The notes below the pieces were generated by a model that saw only the letters and a program-made list of their open reading frames with translations, was not told where the DNA came from and searched no databases. From contig NZ_JBBOPI010000001.1 of NCBI RefSeq assembly GCF_038003525.1, positions 3,116,001-3,180,000 on the forward strand: DNA of 64,000 bases, read 5' to 3'. The position numbers were made by a program, and so were the translations under genes. The stretch's first letter is position 1. Each line of letters opens with the position of its first letter. This document shows positions 35,756 to 44,622 of this stretch, piece by piece. This DNA comes from Solibacillus sp. FSL H8-0538 (GTDB lineage: Bacteria; Bacillota; Bacilli; Bacillales_A; Planococcaceae).

Positions 35756-36520
35756 ATGTCTCTATTTAACAAAATTTTAGCAAGTGTCGGTATTGGCGCA
35801 GCTACAGTGGATACAAAATTACAAAAGTCTACATACACTGCTGGCGATACAGTAAGTGGTATCGTAGAAATTATTGGTGGCAACACAGAACAGCAAATTG
35901 ATGCCATTTACTTAACACTTTATACGAATTATATTAAGGAAGTAAATGACACAAAGGTAACTGAGCAAGCGGCTATTTCAAAAATTCAAGTGAATGAAAC
36001 ACTTACCATCAAAGCAAATGAAAAACGTGAAATTCCATTTTCCTTTACATTACCATTTGATGTCCCAGTTACAGCCGGTCAATCACGTGTTTGGATTCAT
36101 ACAGGGCTCGATATTAAAAATGCGATTGATCCAAACGATAAGGATTTTATCGACATTCAGCCAACACCGCTAGCTAATAGTGTGTTAAGTGCCGTACAAA
36201 ACCTTGGTTTCCGTTTACGTAAAGTGGATTGCGAAATAGCGCCTGCTTATTTACGTCGCCAAACACCGATTGTACAAGAATTTGAATTTTCACCAACAAA
36301 CCAAACGTTTCGCCGTCGTTTAGACGAGCTTGAACTTATCTTTGTCTCGCAAACAGCTAATTCAGCTGAAATTTTAATGCAAATAGACCGTCGTGCTCGT
36401 GGTCTTGGTAGTTTTCTATCAGAAGCACTTGATATGGATGAAAGTCACGTGCGTTTATCCCTTCATGCTAACGATAATATTCCATCAAAAATTGCAGAAG
36501 CAATTGAGCGTTATATGTAA
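35756..36520 (+). CDS. spo0M: Sporulation-control protein Spo0M
   Basis: 254 residues with an arrestin-like beta-sandwich N-terminal half (LQKSTYTAGDTVSGIVEI) and the usual FEFSPTNQTFRRRLDELE segment. It is a soluble cytoplasmic protein that affects phosphorelay activity and cell division in B. subtilis. The consensus sigma-W promoter 30 bases upstream links it to envelope stress. Single gene between terminators. Confidence 0.9.
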   Translation: MSLFNKILASVGIGAATVDTKLQKSTYTAGDTVSGIVEIIGGNTEQQIDAIYLTLYTNYIKEVNDTKVTEQAAISKIQVNETLTIKANEKREIPFSFTLPFDVPVTAGQSRVWIHTGLDIKNAIDPNDKDFIDIQPTPLANSVLSAVQNLGFRLRKVDCEIAPAYLRRQTPIVQEFEFSPTNQTFRRRLDELELIFVSQTANSAEILMQIDRRARGLGSFLSEALDMDESHVRLSLHANDNIPSKIAEAIERYM

Positions 36521-36540
36521 TAGATAAATCGCCCAAATGA

Positions 36541-36578
36541 AAGAGGCATCTCCCACAAATATTGCGGAGATGCCTTTT
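36541..36578. terminator. Bidirectional terminator between spo0M and trmL
   Basis: AAGAGGCATCTCC / GGAGATGCCTTTT, near-perfect stem with A and T runs on each side. Confidence 0.85.
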
Positions 36579-36580
36579 CA

Positions 36581-37054
36581 TTATTTTAATCCAGGGTAAT
36601 TCTGTTGTCTCAACACTTCATAAATTACGATTGCTGCGGTATTCGATAAATTCAATGAACGGATATGGTCACTTTGCGGAATGCGTAAACACATATCTTT
36701 TCGTTCATATGCAAAATCCTTAGGTAAGCCCGTTGTTTCACGGCCGAACACGAAATAAATATCACGTGTTGTGTCACTAAAATCATGTGTTGTGTAAGGC
36801 TCATCGCTATACGTTTCGATTAAATACACATCCCCACCTTCAGCATAGGCGATGAAATCTTCTAATGAATCGTGATACACCACATTCACATGCTCCCAGT
36901 AATCAAGACCCGCACGCTTTAGCATTTTATCGTCCGTTGAAAAGCCAAGTGGACGAATTAAATGAAGTGATGTATTTGTTCCTGCGCAAGTACGTGCAAT
37001 ATTTCCCGTATTCGCAGGGATTTCTGGTTGGTATAAAACAATATGATTTGGCAA
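36581..37054 (-). CDS. trmL: tRNA (cytidine/uridine(34)-2'-O)-methyltransferase TrmL
   Basis: 157 residues of the SPOUT superfamily. Begins with the characteristic IVLYQPEIPANTGNIART and has the C-terminal knot motif around RIPQSDHIRSLNLSNTAAI, which binds S-adenosylmethionine. It methylates the wobble ribose of leucine tRNAs. Its neighbour queG also modifies position 34, in tRNAs with GUN anticodons. Confidence 0.93.
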   Translation of the reverse strand: MPNHIVLYQPEIPANTGNIARTCAGTNTSLHLIRPLGFSTDDKMLKRAGLDYWEHVNVVYHDSLEDFIAYAEGGDVYLIETYSDEPYTTHDFSDTTRDIYFVFGRETTGLPKDFAYERKDMCLRIPQSDHIRSLNLSNTAAIVIYEVLRQQNYPGLK

Positions 37055-37072
37055 AACAATGACCCTTCTCTC

Positions 37073-38206
37073 TTAAATAGTTAACAGCGCAAGCCCTTTA
37101 TCAATTTCAGCAAGCACTTCCGTGTCCTGCTCGCGCGCCTTTGCATCAAGCAGTACTTCCTCAACACCCACACCGCCAATTTTCCCAAGTGCCCACGCAG
37201 CCGTCCCACGAATTACCGGACGTTCATCACGCTGCAAAAGCTCAATTAATTCTGGCACAGCTGTGACTTCCTTAAAATGTGCAAGTGCTAAAATGGCATT
37301 TCGCTGTATCGGTTTCTTGCCGCGCCATGATCCGGAAACATGGCCAAATTTCGCTTTGAATTCTTTATTTGAAATTTTGAGTAATGGCTGTAATAGCGGC
37401 TTCGCCAACTCTGGATCAGGCTTGAATTCATCATGAATCCAATTTAGCTTCCCTTTATTTTTCGGACACACGGTTTGGCACGTATCACAGCCGTACAAGC
37501 GGTTGCCAATTTTCCCACGAAACTCTTCCGGCAAAAAGCCCTTTGTTTGTGTTAGAAAGGCAATGCAACGCTGTGAATTCAGTTGACCCGGTCCAACAAT
37601 GGCACCCGTCGGACAAACATCAATACAAAGTGTACAATCCCCACATTCATCCTCCATCGGGGTATCCGGTGCAAATGGGATGTTCGTCATTAGCTCGCCT
37701 AAATACACATACGATCCGAACTCGGGCGTAATAATCGAGCAGTTTTTGCCGCTCCAGCCAATACCTGCACGTTCAGCAACAGCACGGTCGACAAGCTCTC
37801 CCGTATCAACCATTGACTTCATGTTCACACCCGGTACGCGCTCCGTTAGCCAAGCTTCCAGTAACTGCAGACGTTCACGAACGGCGGTATGATAATCCAC
37901 ACCCCAGGACGCACGGCAAAAAATACCGCGACGCTCGCCCTTCTTTCCTTGTGGCGCATCCTGCATGCGCGACGGATAGGCAATTGCAATCGCTACTATG
38001 CTTTCCGCATCTTTAAGTAAGCGAAGCGGCTCTGTTCGCAGCTCAACATCAGACTCCTCAAAGCCAGACTGGAAACCGAGCTCCTGCTGGCGGCGCAAAC
38101 GATTTTTCAGCTCATGAAACGGGGCAGCTATTGTGAAGCCAATTTTATCTACGCCTATGGACTTTGCATATTCAATTAAATCGGCCTGTAGCTGTTGGAC
38201 ATTCAT
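37073..38206 (-). CDS. queG: Epoxyqueuosine reductase QueG
   Basis: 377 residues. Cobalamin-binding N-terminal region, two [4Fe-4S] motifs (CGDCTLCIDVCP and CDTCQTVCP) and a C-terminal HEAT-repeat extension (about 300-375). It performs the last step of queuosine synthesis on tRNA position 34. It is 18 bases upstream of trmL and probably co-transcribed with it. Confidence 0.93.
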   Translation of the reverse strand: MNVQQLQADLIEYAKSIGVDKIGFTIAAPFHELKNRLRRQQELGFQSGFEESDVELRTEPLRLLKDAESIVAIAIAYPSRMQDAPQGKKGERRGIFCRASWGVDYHTAVRERLQLLEAWLTERVPGVNMKSMVDTGELVDRAVAERAGIGWSGKNCSIITPEFGSYVYLGELMTNIPFAPDTPMEDECGDCTLCIDVCPTGAIVGPGQLNSQRCIAFLTQTKGFLPEEFRGKIGNRLYGCDTCQTVCPKNKGKLNWIHDEFKPDPELAKPLLQPLLKISNKEFKAKFGHVSGSWRGKKPIQRNAILALAHFKEVTAVPELIELLQRDERPVIRGTAAWALGKIGGVGVEEVLLDAKAREQDTEVLAEIDKGLALLTI

Positions 38207-38270
38207 GTCACTCTCTCCTTACAAATGGTACAATACTAAGAAAAGTGCTGGAGCGCTCCAAACCTGAGTC

Positions 38271-38309
38271 ATCGAAACGACCTCGGAGGTGTGGCGTTTA
38301 AGCCTAGAC
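38271..38309. repeat. Degraded right end of the long palindromic repeat
   Basis: Aligns with 20655-20692 (shared ATCGAA.CGACCTCG and AGCCTAGAC). The upstream GGAGCGCTCC palindrome may be part of its remnant left half. Confidence 0.5.
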
Positions 38310-38359
38310 ATTTCTTAAGTGATTATACTTTTCCAAAATAAAAACAGTAGGTGATCTAT

Positions 38360-39052
38360 ATGAACATTTCATTAAATGCTTCACTTTCTATGGTAAACGA
38401 CCAACTTAAAATCGGCATTATCCATTATACCAAAATTGTTGTCTCACAATCTCCTCAAATGATTAAAGGCCGTACACAGCTATATCAGGAAAACTTATTC
38501 CTGGAAATGCAGGAGCAACCTGTAACTGAACGCCTAGGCATTCAAGAGTGGCGTAAAGTATGGAAAGCATTCGGCGCTGATCCAAATCGTTATCGTCATT
38601 CTGCAGAAAGTTTAATGCGCCGCATCGCCAAGCAGAACTATTTAACACCGTTTCATTCAGCTGTTGATTTAAATAATTTCTTTTCACTGCAATATGAAAT
38701 TCCAATTGGCATTTATGATATGGCTAAGCTGAAGGGGGATATTAACATTGCGTTAGGTGACAAGATAACTGGGTACGAGGGTTTAAACGGCCGCTATAAT
38801 TCATTAGAAAATATTCTTTATACAGAAGACGCTGAGGGTCCCTTTGGCAGTCCGTTCGTTGATTCTGCACGTACAGCTGTAACCGAGGAAACAACGGAGG
38901 CACTACATATTTTCTATTTACGTCCTTCACTTTCTGAAGGTGAATGCTCGGAACTTTTGGAATCATCCGGTAAAATGTTTACGCAAGTTAGTGGCGGCGA
39001 TTTTACATTCGCACTTCTTACAACTTCAAATCCGACCATCACTTTAAGTTGA
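38360..39052 (+). CDS. B3/B4 tRNA-binding domain protein
   Basis: 230 residues resembling the free-standing B3/B4 domain (phenylalanyl-tRNA synthetase beta editing domain). The WRKVWKAFGADPNRYRHSAESLMRR stretch, given here only in part as AFGADPNRYR, and LNNFFSLQYEIPIG are characteristic. Such proteins are thought to clear mischarged or free aminoacyl-tRNA, but function is unproven. ATG at 38360 lies 6 bases after AGGTG. Confidence 0.8.
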   Translation: MNISLNASLSMVNDQLKIGIIHYTKIVVSQSPQMIKGRTQLYQENLFLEMQEQPVTERLGIQEWRKVWKAFGADPNRYRHSAESLMRRIAKQNYLTPFHSAVDLNNFFSLQYEIPIGIYDMAKLKGDINIALGDKITGYEGLNGRYNSLENILYTEDAEGPFGSPFVDSARTAVTEETTEALHIFYLRPSLSEGECSELLESSGKMFTQVSGGDFTFALLTTSNPTITLS

Positions 39053-39077
39053 GCATCACTTTAGTAAAAACAATACA

Positions 39078-39104
39078 AAGAGGGAGAATCGCTTCTCCCT
39101 CTTC
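39078..39104. terminator. Terminator between the B3/B4 gene and the LD-carboxypeptidase gene
   Basis: AAGAGGGAGAA / TTCTCCCTCTT with a four-base loop. Confidence 0.75.
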
Positions 39105-39110
39105 TCAAAA

Positions 39111-40022
39111 TTATTGTACTCCCGGTAATATACGAAGTACCTTCTCATTGGCATCTAAAATAGCATCAACGCCAAGTGGAATACCGATATTTGGTTCACA
39201 GTGACCGATTTTAAAGCCGGCTACAGCCGGTTTATTAAACGGTCTAATATAATCAGCAATTAGACTTACAACATCTTCCTCCGTTTCACCATTACCAAGC
39301 TTCGTAAAGCTACCAATGATAAAGCCTGCCGCCTGCTCTAGTTTTCGTGCTAATCGTAGTTGATTGAGCATGCTATCGATACGTTCAATGGATTCACCCA
39401 CATCCTCCATTAATAACAGCTTGCCACGCACATCAATTTCAAACTTCGTCCCGAGTGTCCCGGTAAAACGGTTTAAATTTCCACCCGTTATCTCGCCGCG
39501 CGCAACACCTTCATGAATCGTTTGAAGCGGTGCAATCATTTCACTATACTGAATTTCCATTGGGTTAAAGAGCTGCTGGTACATCTTTTTTGATAGTTCA
39601 TCTAAAGGCGCATCACCACCCGAAAGCATTGGCCCATGGAACGTAACTAAGTCTGAGAATTCATTGACCGCTGTATGTAAGTATGTCACATCTGAAAAGC
39701 CCCAAATAATTTTTGGATTTTCCTCTAATAAGGCATAATCAATTTGATCTGCAATACGTCCAAGCCCGTAGCCACCACGCACACAAAAGATTCCCTTCAC
39801 CTCTGAATCACGAACCATTTCATGTAAATCGGCTACGCGTTCGGCATCCGTACCTGCTAGATAGCCATCAAACGGTGCAATCGTATTTCCTAATTTATAA
39901 CGTAAGCCGAGCTCCTGGAAAATTTTAAGTCTGTCGCCGAGCTGTTCCATATTAACTGGGCTACTTAGTGCCACAACACCCACTGTATCCCCTTGTTGTA
40001 TTCGATTTGGACGGATCTTCAT
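39111..40022 (-). CDS. S66 family LD-carboxypeptidase (LdcA/MccF-like)
   Basis: 303 residues. The Ser-Glu-His triad is visible: Ser in WGFSDVTYLH, Glu in LLMEDVGES and His in KIGHCEPN. VRGGYGLGR is the family signature. It cleaves the terminal D-Ala from tetrapeptides during wall recycling, or related LD-peptide bonds. Cytoplasmic, no signal peptide. The ATG at 40022 lies about 10 bases after GGAGG; the longer frame is unlikely. Confidence 0.85.
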   Translation of the reverse strand: MKIRPNRIQQGDTVGVVALSSPVNMEQLGDRLKIFQELGLRYKLGNTIAPFDGYLAGTDAERVADLHEMVRDSEVKGIFCVRGGYGLGRIADQIDYALLEENPKIIWGFSDVTYLHTAVNEFSDLVTFHGPMLSGGDAPLDELSKKMYQQLFNPMEIQYSEMIAPLQTIHEGVARGEITGGNLNRFTGTLGTKFEIDVRGKLLLMEDVGESIERIDSMLNQLRLARKLEQAAGFIIGSFTKLGNGETEEDVVSLIADYIRPFNKPAVAGFKIGHCEPNIGIPLGVDAILDANEKVLRILPGVQ

Positions 40023-40149
40023 AGCTAATCGCCCTCCTTCTATTAGTGTTGATATTGTATCATACAGCTTTTCTCGAATGTGCATTGCAAAACAAAACTT
40101 TATACCCCTATAATTAATTAAACATTCAAATAATAAAGGAGTTAGTCAT

Positions 40150-41028
40150 ATGAAATTCCCTCCGCAGCTTCTGCTCATACTCGCCACGATCTTATGGGGT
40201 GGAAACTTTGTTATTGGACGTGCTGTTGCTGGCGATATTCCGCCAATAACACTCGCGTTCCTGCGCTGGTGCACAGCATTTATTGTCTTTTTACCAATTG
40301 TTTATAGACGCACGAAAAAAGAATGGTCAATGCTTAAAGCTCACTGGCCAATTGTAGTTATTTTAGCGTTAACAGGGGTGGCTTGCTTTAATACTCTCGT
40401 TTACATCGGCGTGCACTATACAACATCCATTAATGCGTCACTAATGAATTCATCCACGCCAATTATTATTTACATACTATCGTTCATTTTCTTGAAAGAA
40501 CATTTAACAAAGTTCCAACTTCTTGGCACAGGACTATCTTTACTAGGGGTATTATTCATTATTTCAGGTGGCTCTATTGAAAGTATTGTTGCCTTTACAT
40601 TTAATAAGGGGGATTTGGTCGTTTTAATGGCAGTGTTTTGTTGGAGCGTTTATTCCCTTCTTATTAAACAGTTTGCAGGACGTCTACCAGGCTATTCAAC
40701 ATTCCTTGTCACGATAGCAATTGGAGCAATTATGCTAGTACCATTTACCGTTTATGAGCTGTTGAAAACAACAACGACGATTTACTGGTCGTTTTCTACG
40801 ATTAGCGCCATTTTATATGTTGGCATTATCGCATCAATTGTCGCCTTTCTTAGTTGGAATAGCGGGGTTGTATCACTCGGAGCAAATAAAGCGAGTATTT
40901 ATCTAAATTTCATTCCTCTATTTGCATCTATTTTTGCTGTCATCTTCCTTGGAGAAGACGTTTTGCCAGCACAAATTATTGGTGGCCTAGCTATTGTAGG
41001 CGGCGTATTACTAACGAATAAAAAATAA
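40150..41028 (+). CDS. EamA/DMT family transporter
   Basis: 292 residues, ten hydrophobic segments in two EamA repeats (first ends near residue 140; second starts GDLVVLMAVFCWSVYSLL). Substrate unknown; relatives export amino acids and metabolites. Divergent from the carboxypeptidase gene with a short intergenic region. Confidence 0.88.
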   Translation: MKFPPQLLLILATILWGGNFVIGRAVAGDIPPITLAFLRWCTAFIVFLPIVYRRTKKEWSMLKAHWPIVVILALTGVACFNTLVYIGVHYTTSINASLMNSSTPIIIYILSFIFLKEHLTKFQLLGTGLSLLGVLFIISGGSIESIVAFTFNKGDLVVLMAVFCWSVYSLLIKQFAGRLPGYSTFLVTIAIGAIMLVPFTVYELLKTTTTIYWSFSTISAILYVGIIASIVAFLSWNSGVVSLGANKASIYLNFIPLFASIFAVIFLGEDVLPAQIIGGLAIVGGVLLTNKK

Positions 41029-41060
41029 GAGGCGCGCATTGTGCACACCTCTTATTTTAA

Positions 41061-41089
41061 TGGTTACGAAATTATACCTTTCTTAACCA
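41061..41089. repeat. Palindromic intergenic repeat, copy 3 (TGGTTA family)
   Basis: TGGTTACGAAA pairs with TTTCTTAACCA around ATTATACC. It also could act as a weak bidirectional terminator between converging genes. Confidence 0.6.
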
Positions 41090-41113
41090 AATAATAAAGA
41101 ACATCATCTTGTC

Positions 41114-41857
41114 CTATTCTTGGGAGAATTGTGTGTTTCTAATGTCCGTAAAAATAACTGTTACATCGGAATGCATATGGAGTGCACTTGCTGGGAAATC
41201 CTCTGAAATATCACCACTTCGTAATCGGTCATATGCTTCCTGCTTAGATGCACCTGAGATTAATACTACAATTTTTTTTGCTTGTACTATCGTTTGAATG
41301 CCCATTGTAATCGCATGCGTTGGCACATCTTTTGGTTGCTCAAAATAAATTTGATTTGCCTCGCGTGTTGACGATGTAAGTTCCACAATATGTGTTGTCG
41401 ATGTGAATGATGTACTAGGCTCATTAAAGCCAATATGACCGTTGACACCGATTCCTAATAGTTGTAAGTCAATTCCTCCTGCTTCCTGTATAAGCGCCTC
41501 ATACGCCTCAGCAGAAGCGTTTAAATCGGTTACATTGCCATTTGGAATATTAATATTATTACTCTGCATATTTACATGTTGAAAAAGCTGTTCATCCATA
41601 TAGTAATGGTAGCTTCCTTTATTAGTAACTGGAACACCAACATATTCATCTAAATTAAATGTGACTGCCTGTTCAAACGTTATTTTACCGTCATTGTAGT
41701 TGCGAACAAGCTCCTCATATAATCCTTCTGGTGTCCCGCCTGTTGCTAATCCTAATACTGAAGCTGGTTTTTCTTGTAGCTGCTGAATAAACAACTCAGC
41801 ACCTAACCTGCTCATGTCATTATAACTTTTTGCCTCAATCCATTTAAACGAATTCAT
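41114..41857 (-). CDS. nagB: Glucosamine-6-phosphate deaminase
   Basis: 247 residues. GLATGGTPEGLYEELV, NLDEYVG and GIGVNGHIGFNEP are the defining motifs of NagB, including the catalytic Asp and His. It converts glucosamine-6-phosphate to fructose-6-phosphate and ammonia. No nagA or regulator is adjacent, so it may be a separate transcription unit. AAGGTGG precedes the ATG by about 8 bases. Confidence 0.93.
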   Translation of the reverse strand: MNSFKWIEAKSYNDMSRLGAELFIQQLQEKPASVLGLATGGTPEGLYEELVRNYNDGKITFEQAVTFNLDEYVGVPVTNKGSYHYYMDEQLFQHVNMQSNNINIPNGNVTDLNASAEAYEALIQEAGGIDLQLLGIGVNGHIGFNEPSTSFTSTTHIVELTSSTREANQIYFEQPKDVPTHAITMGIQTIVQAKKIVVLISGASKQEAYDRLRSGDISEDFPASALHMHSDVTVIFTDIRNTQFSQE

Positions 41858-42304
41858 CTGAAAACCACCTTCACATCAATACTTTCACTACTAATTATTA
41901 TATAGTATACCTAAATTTAAAGTGGTGGAAGTAATAATAATTTTTCATCCGTAAAAAAATTTCGCCATGTAAATGTGACCACTGAAATAGTAGATTTGTC
42001 ACGAAAAACGTGATACAAATTTACGTTTCTATCGGATAACTCTCAATGATAACAAGATTTATACTAGATAAAACCGAATTTCTTCACTTTTCAAGTGCCC
42101 TCCAGTAAATGACTGTATTCGTAAATTATTATTTGAAATGCTGAATGCTTTATTGTAAGTTTACGGCATTGATGCTTAAATCTTATAGATATTATTAAAT
42201 TCATAGCTTGTTACTACTTGATGTTATACTAGTTTATTTACTTCAAGTGTAATAGCTGCTAAATGCTGAAAGGTTTAGATGATTGCTATAGATGTAAGTT
42301 TTGA
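41858..42304. other. Non-coding chromosomal flank of the integrated element
   Basis: About 450 AT-rich bases between nagB and the old tRNA-operon terminator. It contains the nagB promoter area (TATACTATATAAT on the minus strand near 41900) and a 15-base match to the dispersed repeat near 41957. I see no gene. Confidence 0.5.
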
Positions 42305-42343
42305 TAAAAAAAAGAGCTTTAGCTGATTTAGCTAAAGCTCTTT
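42305..42343 (-). terminator. Original terminator of the rRNA-tRNA operon, now displaced
   Basis: A perfect 14-bp stem (AAAGAGCTTTAGCT with its complement), 5-base loop and T run on the minus strand. It lies only 20 bases beyond the tRNA-Leu 3' fragment at 42363. Before integration it would have directly followed the last tRNA of the operon. Confidence 0.75.
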
Positions 42344-42362
42344 CTATTGAGACACTAATTCT

Positions 42363-42420
42363 GATACCGGTAACCAGGGTCGAACTGGTACTCCCGAGGG
42401 AACGCGATTTTGAGTCGCGC
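42363..42420. repeat. Left attachment site (58-bp direct repeat, tRNA-Leu 3' fragment)
   Basis: Identical to 59353-59410. It covers the tRNA anticodon arm, variable arm, T arm and acceptor 3' strand. Sequences diverge immediately on both sides. Confidence 0.92.
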
Positions 42421-42440
42421 ATCGAGACGTAACCATGCCC

Positions 42441-42476
42441 GTAATGCAACCGTTCTAATATAGCGCACATTATACG
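42441..42476. promoter_or_regulatory. Candidate integrase arm-binding site, left
   Basis: Shares CGCACATTATACG exactly, and TAATGCAA, CTAAT upstream of it, with 59266-59300, in the same orientation. Lies 21 bases inside the left att repeat, as expected for the arm sites of a tyrosine integrase. Confidence 0.55.
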
Positions 42477-42547
42477 TTTTCACACGCAAACGACCGTTTT
42501 TCTTTGTACTTAGTGTACGATATAGGTGACGGAAAGTAAAGATGAAA

Positions 42548-42886
42548 CTATGCTAATTTTACGATTACTTCTATTACGATACGTTGCTCATTATTTGATT
42601 TTTGAATTGTTGTAGCCGGAATAATTAACGAACAACCCTTGTCTACATGCGGTGTTTCTCCTTGTTTTAGCCGTTTAATTACAATGGGTATAACATCTCG
42701 CGGTTTCTTTCCACTCTTTATTTCACTTAATAACCATTCCATTTGAATCTTATCATTCCCTTTGTAAAACGCACCAATCGAGTCTTTCGGAGCGAACTCC
42801 GGTACTACATTACGAATATCCCTTGCATAATTACGAATTGTAGCTTCTTCTATATCGTATTTTTTAGATAAATCTCCTGTTCGCAT
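42548..42886 (-). CDS. Small MerR-like HTH protein, possible excisionase or regulator
   Basis: 112 residues. N-terminal LSKKYDIEEATIRNYARDIR resembles a MerR/excisionase-type winged helix-turn-helix; the rest is unassigned. Closest gene to the left att site, which fits a directionality factor or an element-specific regulator, but no homology is certain. Confidence 0.6.
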   Translation of the reverse strand: MRTGDLSKKYDIEEATIRNYARDIRNVVPEFAPKDSIGAFYKGNDKIQMEWLLSEIKSGKKPRDVIPIVIKRLKQGETPHVDKGCSLIIPATTIQKSNNEQRIVIEVIVKLA

Positions 42887-43190
42887 TAGATACCTCCATT
42901 GATTTAATTATCAACGTTAATTGAACGTCCCTTATAAGAATATCCGTAATTATTCGTCATTAAACGTCATTCAGATAAACTCACACGCACAACTACCCTA
43001 CTTTGCGAATGTCAATGCGTTAGAATTGTATCTGACAGTACGCTAACCCTGCGAATTTTAAAATTATTGCGCTAATTTTTACCCTTGAGATACGAAAATA
43101 ATATTCGCGGTTGCCGATTGTCAGACGGACGGATATTCGGACGGTGGCGTTGGGGTCAGCGAATCGCAGGCGAAAAGAAAACGACCGATG
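42887..43190. other. Non-coding stretch between HTH and recombinase genes
   Basis: About 300 bases. Short repeats ACGTCATT and CGGACGG are visible; no gene or clear terminator found. Confidence 0.4.
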
Positions 43191-43823
43191 TTAGTCGATC
43201 GCCATTGCCTCGTATTCTTTTACGAGTTTATAGAACGTTGTTTTCGTTAAGTTAAGTTTATTGAACGTTTCAACCGCCGTTTGTTCGCCTGTTTTCCATC
43301 TTCCATACTCGCCTACAAATGCCGTACGTTCCGTTGGCTCTAGTGTATCAAATGACTTTCGCGGGCGTCCTAGATGTTGGCCGCGCTTTTGTGCTGCGTC
43401 TATACCTTCACGTTGTCTCTTACGAATACGTTCGCGTTCATCTTCTGCAATCCACGATAACACTTGCAATACGAGGTCAGCTACGAACGTCCCGACGCTG
43501 TCTTTATGCTTCGTTGTATCTAGTAATGGCATATCGAGAACTACTATGTCAGCGTCAATTAGCTTCGTTATATCCTTCCATTCGTCTAGTATCTCGTCCT
43601 TATTACGCCCTAGTCGGTCTAATGAATGGACGTACAGAATATCGCCTTTACGGAGTACCCGCTTCATAATCTGATACTGTTCGCGATTGAAGTCCTTACC
43701 GCTCGCCTTATCCACGTATAAGTCACGCTCACTCACGCCTGCTTCTGTCAATTTGTCTACCTGGCGAGCCTCATTCTGCTCCTTCGTTGATACACGCGCG
43801 TAACCGATTTTACGATATTCCAT
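43191..43823 (-). CDS. Small serine recombinase (resolvase/invertase family)
   Basis: 210 residues. IGYARVSTKEQN carries the catalytic Ser12; HSLDRLGRN and the ERERIRKRQREG helix are typical, followed by a C-terminal HTH (LNLTKTTFYKLVKEY). It could resolve dimers, invert a segment, or be an insertion relic. ATG 43823 follows GGGGCG at about 7 bases. A second recombinase in addition to the tyrosine integrase at the other end. Confidence 0.88.
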   Translation of the reverse strand: MEYRKIGYARVSTKEQNEARQVDKLTEAGVSERDLYVDKASGKDFNREQYQIMKRVLRKGDILYVHSLDRLGRNKDEILDEWKDITKLIDADIVVLDMPLLDTTKHKDSVGTFVADLVLQVLSWIAEDERERIRKRQREGIDAAQKRGQHLGRPRKSFDTLEPTERTAFVGEYGRWKTGEQTAVETFNKLNLTKTTFYKLVKEYEAMAID

Positions 43824-43870
43824 ATTAACGCCCCATTCCGTGTTAGTTGTTACGTTAACTATATCGCAAG

Positions 43871-43993
43871 CGTTCGTAAAGGTCAAAACAAAACGTTGAA
43901 CGTTCCTAAATTAAATTAACACCATTAAGAACGCTAAGAACGTTGTTAAATAACACCGTTCGAAATGTTCGCAAACGTGTACGATTACGAACG
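43871..43993. repeat. Cluster of GAACG/CGTTC motifs upstream of the serine recombinase, candidate res site
   Basis: CGTTC or GAACG occurs at 43871, 43898, 43901, 43929, 43938, 43957 and 43989, including the palindrome GAACGTTC. Resolvase recombination sites and their autoregulatory operators usually lie directly upstream of the gene, as here. Confidence 0.45.
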
Positions 43994-44133
43994 CTCATTC
44001 ACGACTCTAAACGGCGTTAAATCGCATGGATATGTCAAATATAGCGTCACATGAACCCTGGAGATATACGAGACCCGTCTCCGCCAGCCCCGCCCACCCG
44101 CTGATTTCGTGATTATTCGTGACCATGCGGACA

Positions 44134-44168
44134 TAAAAAAAGACGGACACTCCCGAAGGAATGCCCGT
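44134..44168 (-). terminator. Terminator with UUCG tetraloop at the end of the late operon
   Basis: ACGGGCATTCC-TTCG-GGAGTGTCCGT, an 11-bp stem with two wobble pairs, followed by seven T on the minus strand, just past the small terminase gene. Confidence 0.88.
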
Positions 44169-44182
44169 TAGTTTTGCGTTAT

Positions 44183-44620
44183 TTAGTTCCCGCCACGTAG
44201 GCGCTCGATCTCTGCTTTAATACGGTCAACATCGTGTGCGTCCGTTTCCTTCGGCGTTGATACAACCTCACGCTTATCGACTAGTTTTCCGATTAGCTTG
44301 TAGTACAATTCTAGCGCCTTAATGCTCGCCATGCCGTTATTTGATGTACCGTTTACCAGGCGCATCAATTGAGCGTCGGCAGCTGCGCGAGCGCTATCTA
44401 ATTTCGTATCACTAACCGCCGCAAGGTACTGAACAAAGTCTGAATTTTGGCGCCAGTGATATAGCGTACTCGTATCAATCCCGACTTGCTCCGCAATTTC
44501 CGCATAGGTCGCTTTCTCGCCTTTTGGTGCGTATTCTTTCTCGAGTAAAAGTTCGCCTGCTCGTAATTGACCTGGCGTTAACTTCGCCTTTAAGGCGTCT
44601 AGTGTAGGTTTGTTTGTCAT
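44183..44620 (-). CDS. Phage small terminase subunit (phBC6A51-type HTH)
   Basis: 145 residues. HTH at about 35-62 (ATYAEIAEQVGIDTSTLYHW) and a following helical region match small terminase proteins of the phBC6A51 family. TerS recognises the packaging site of the DNA. It is the last gene before a strong terminator and no large terminase gene follows, so any DNA packaging must use a helper's TerL. Alternatively it may be a leftover DNA-binding protein. Confidence 0.75.
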   Translation of the reverse strand: MTNKPTLDALKAKLTPGQLRAGELLLEKEYAPKGEKATYAEIAEQVGIDTSTLYHWRQNSDFVQYLAAVSDTKLDSARAAADAQLMRLVNGTSNNGMASIKALELYYKLIGKLVDKREVVSTPKETDAHDVDRIKAEIERLRGGN

Positions 44621-44622
44621 CG

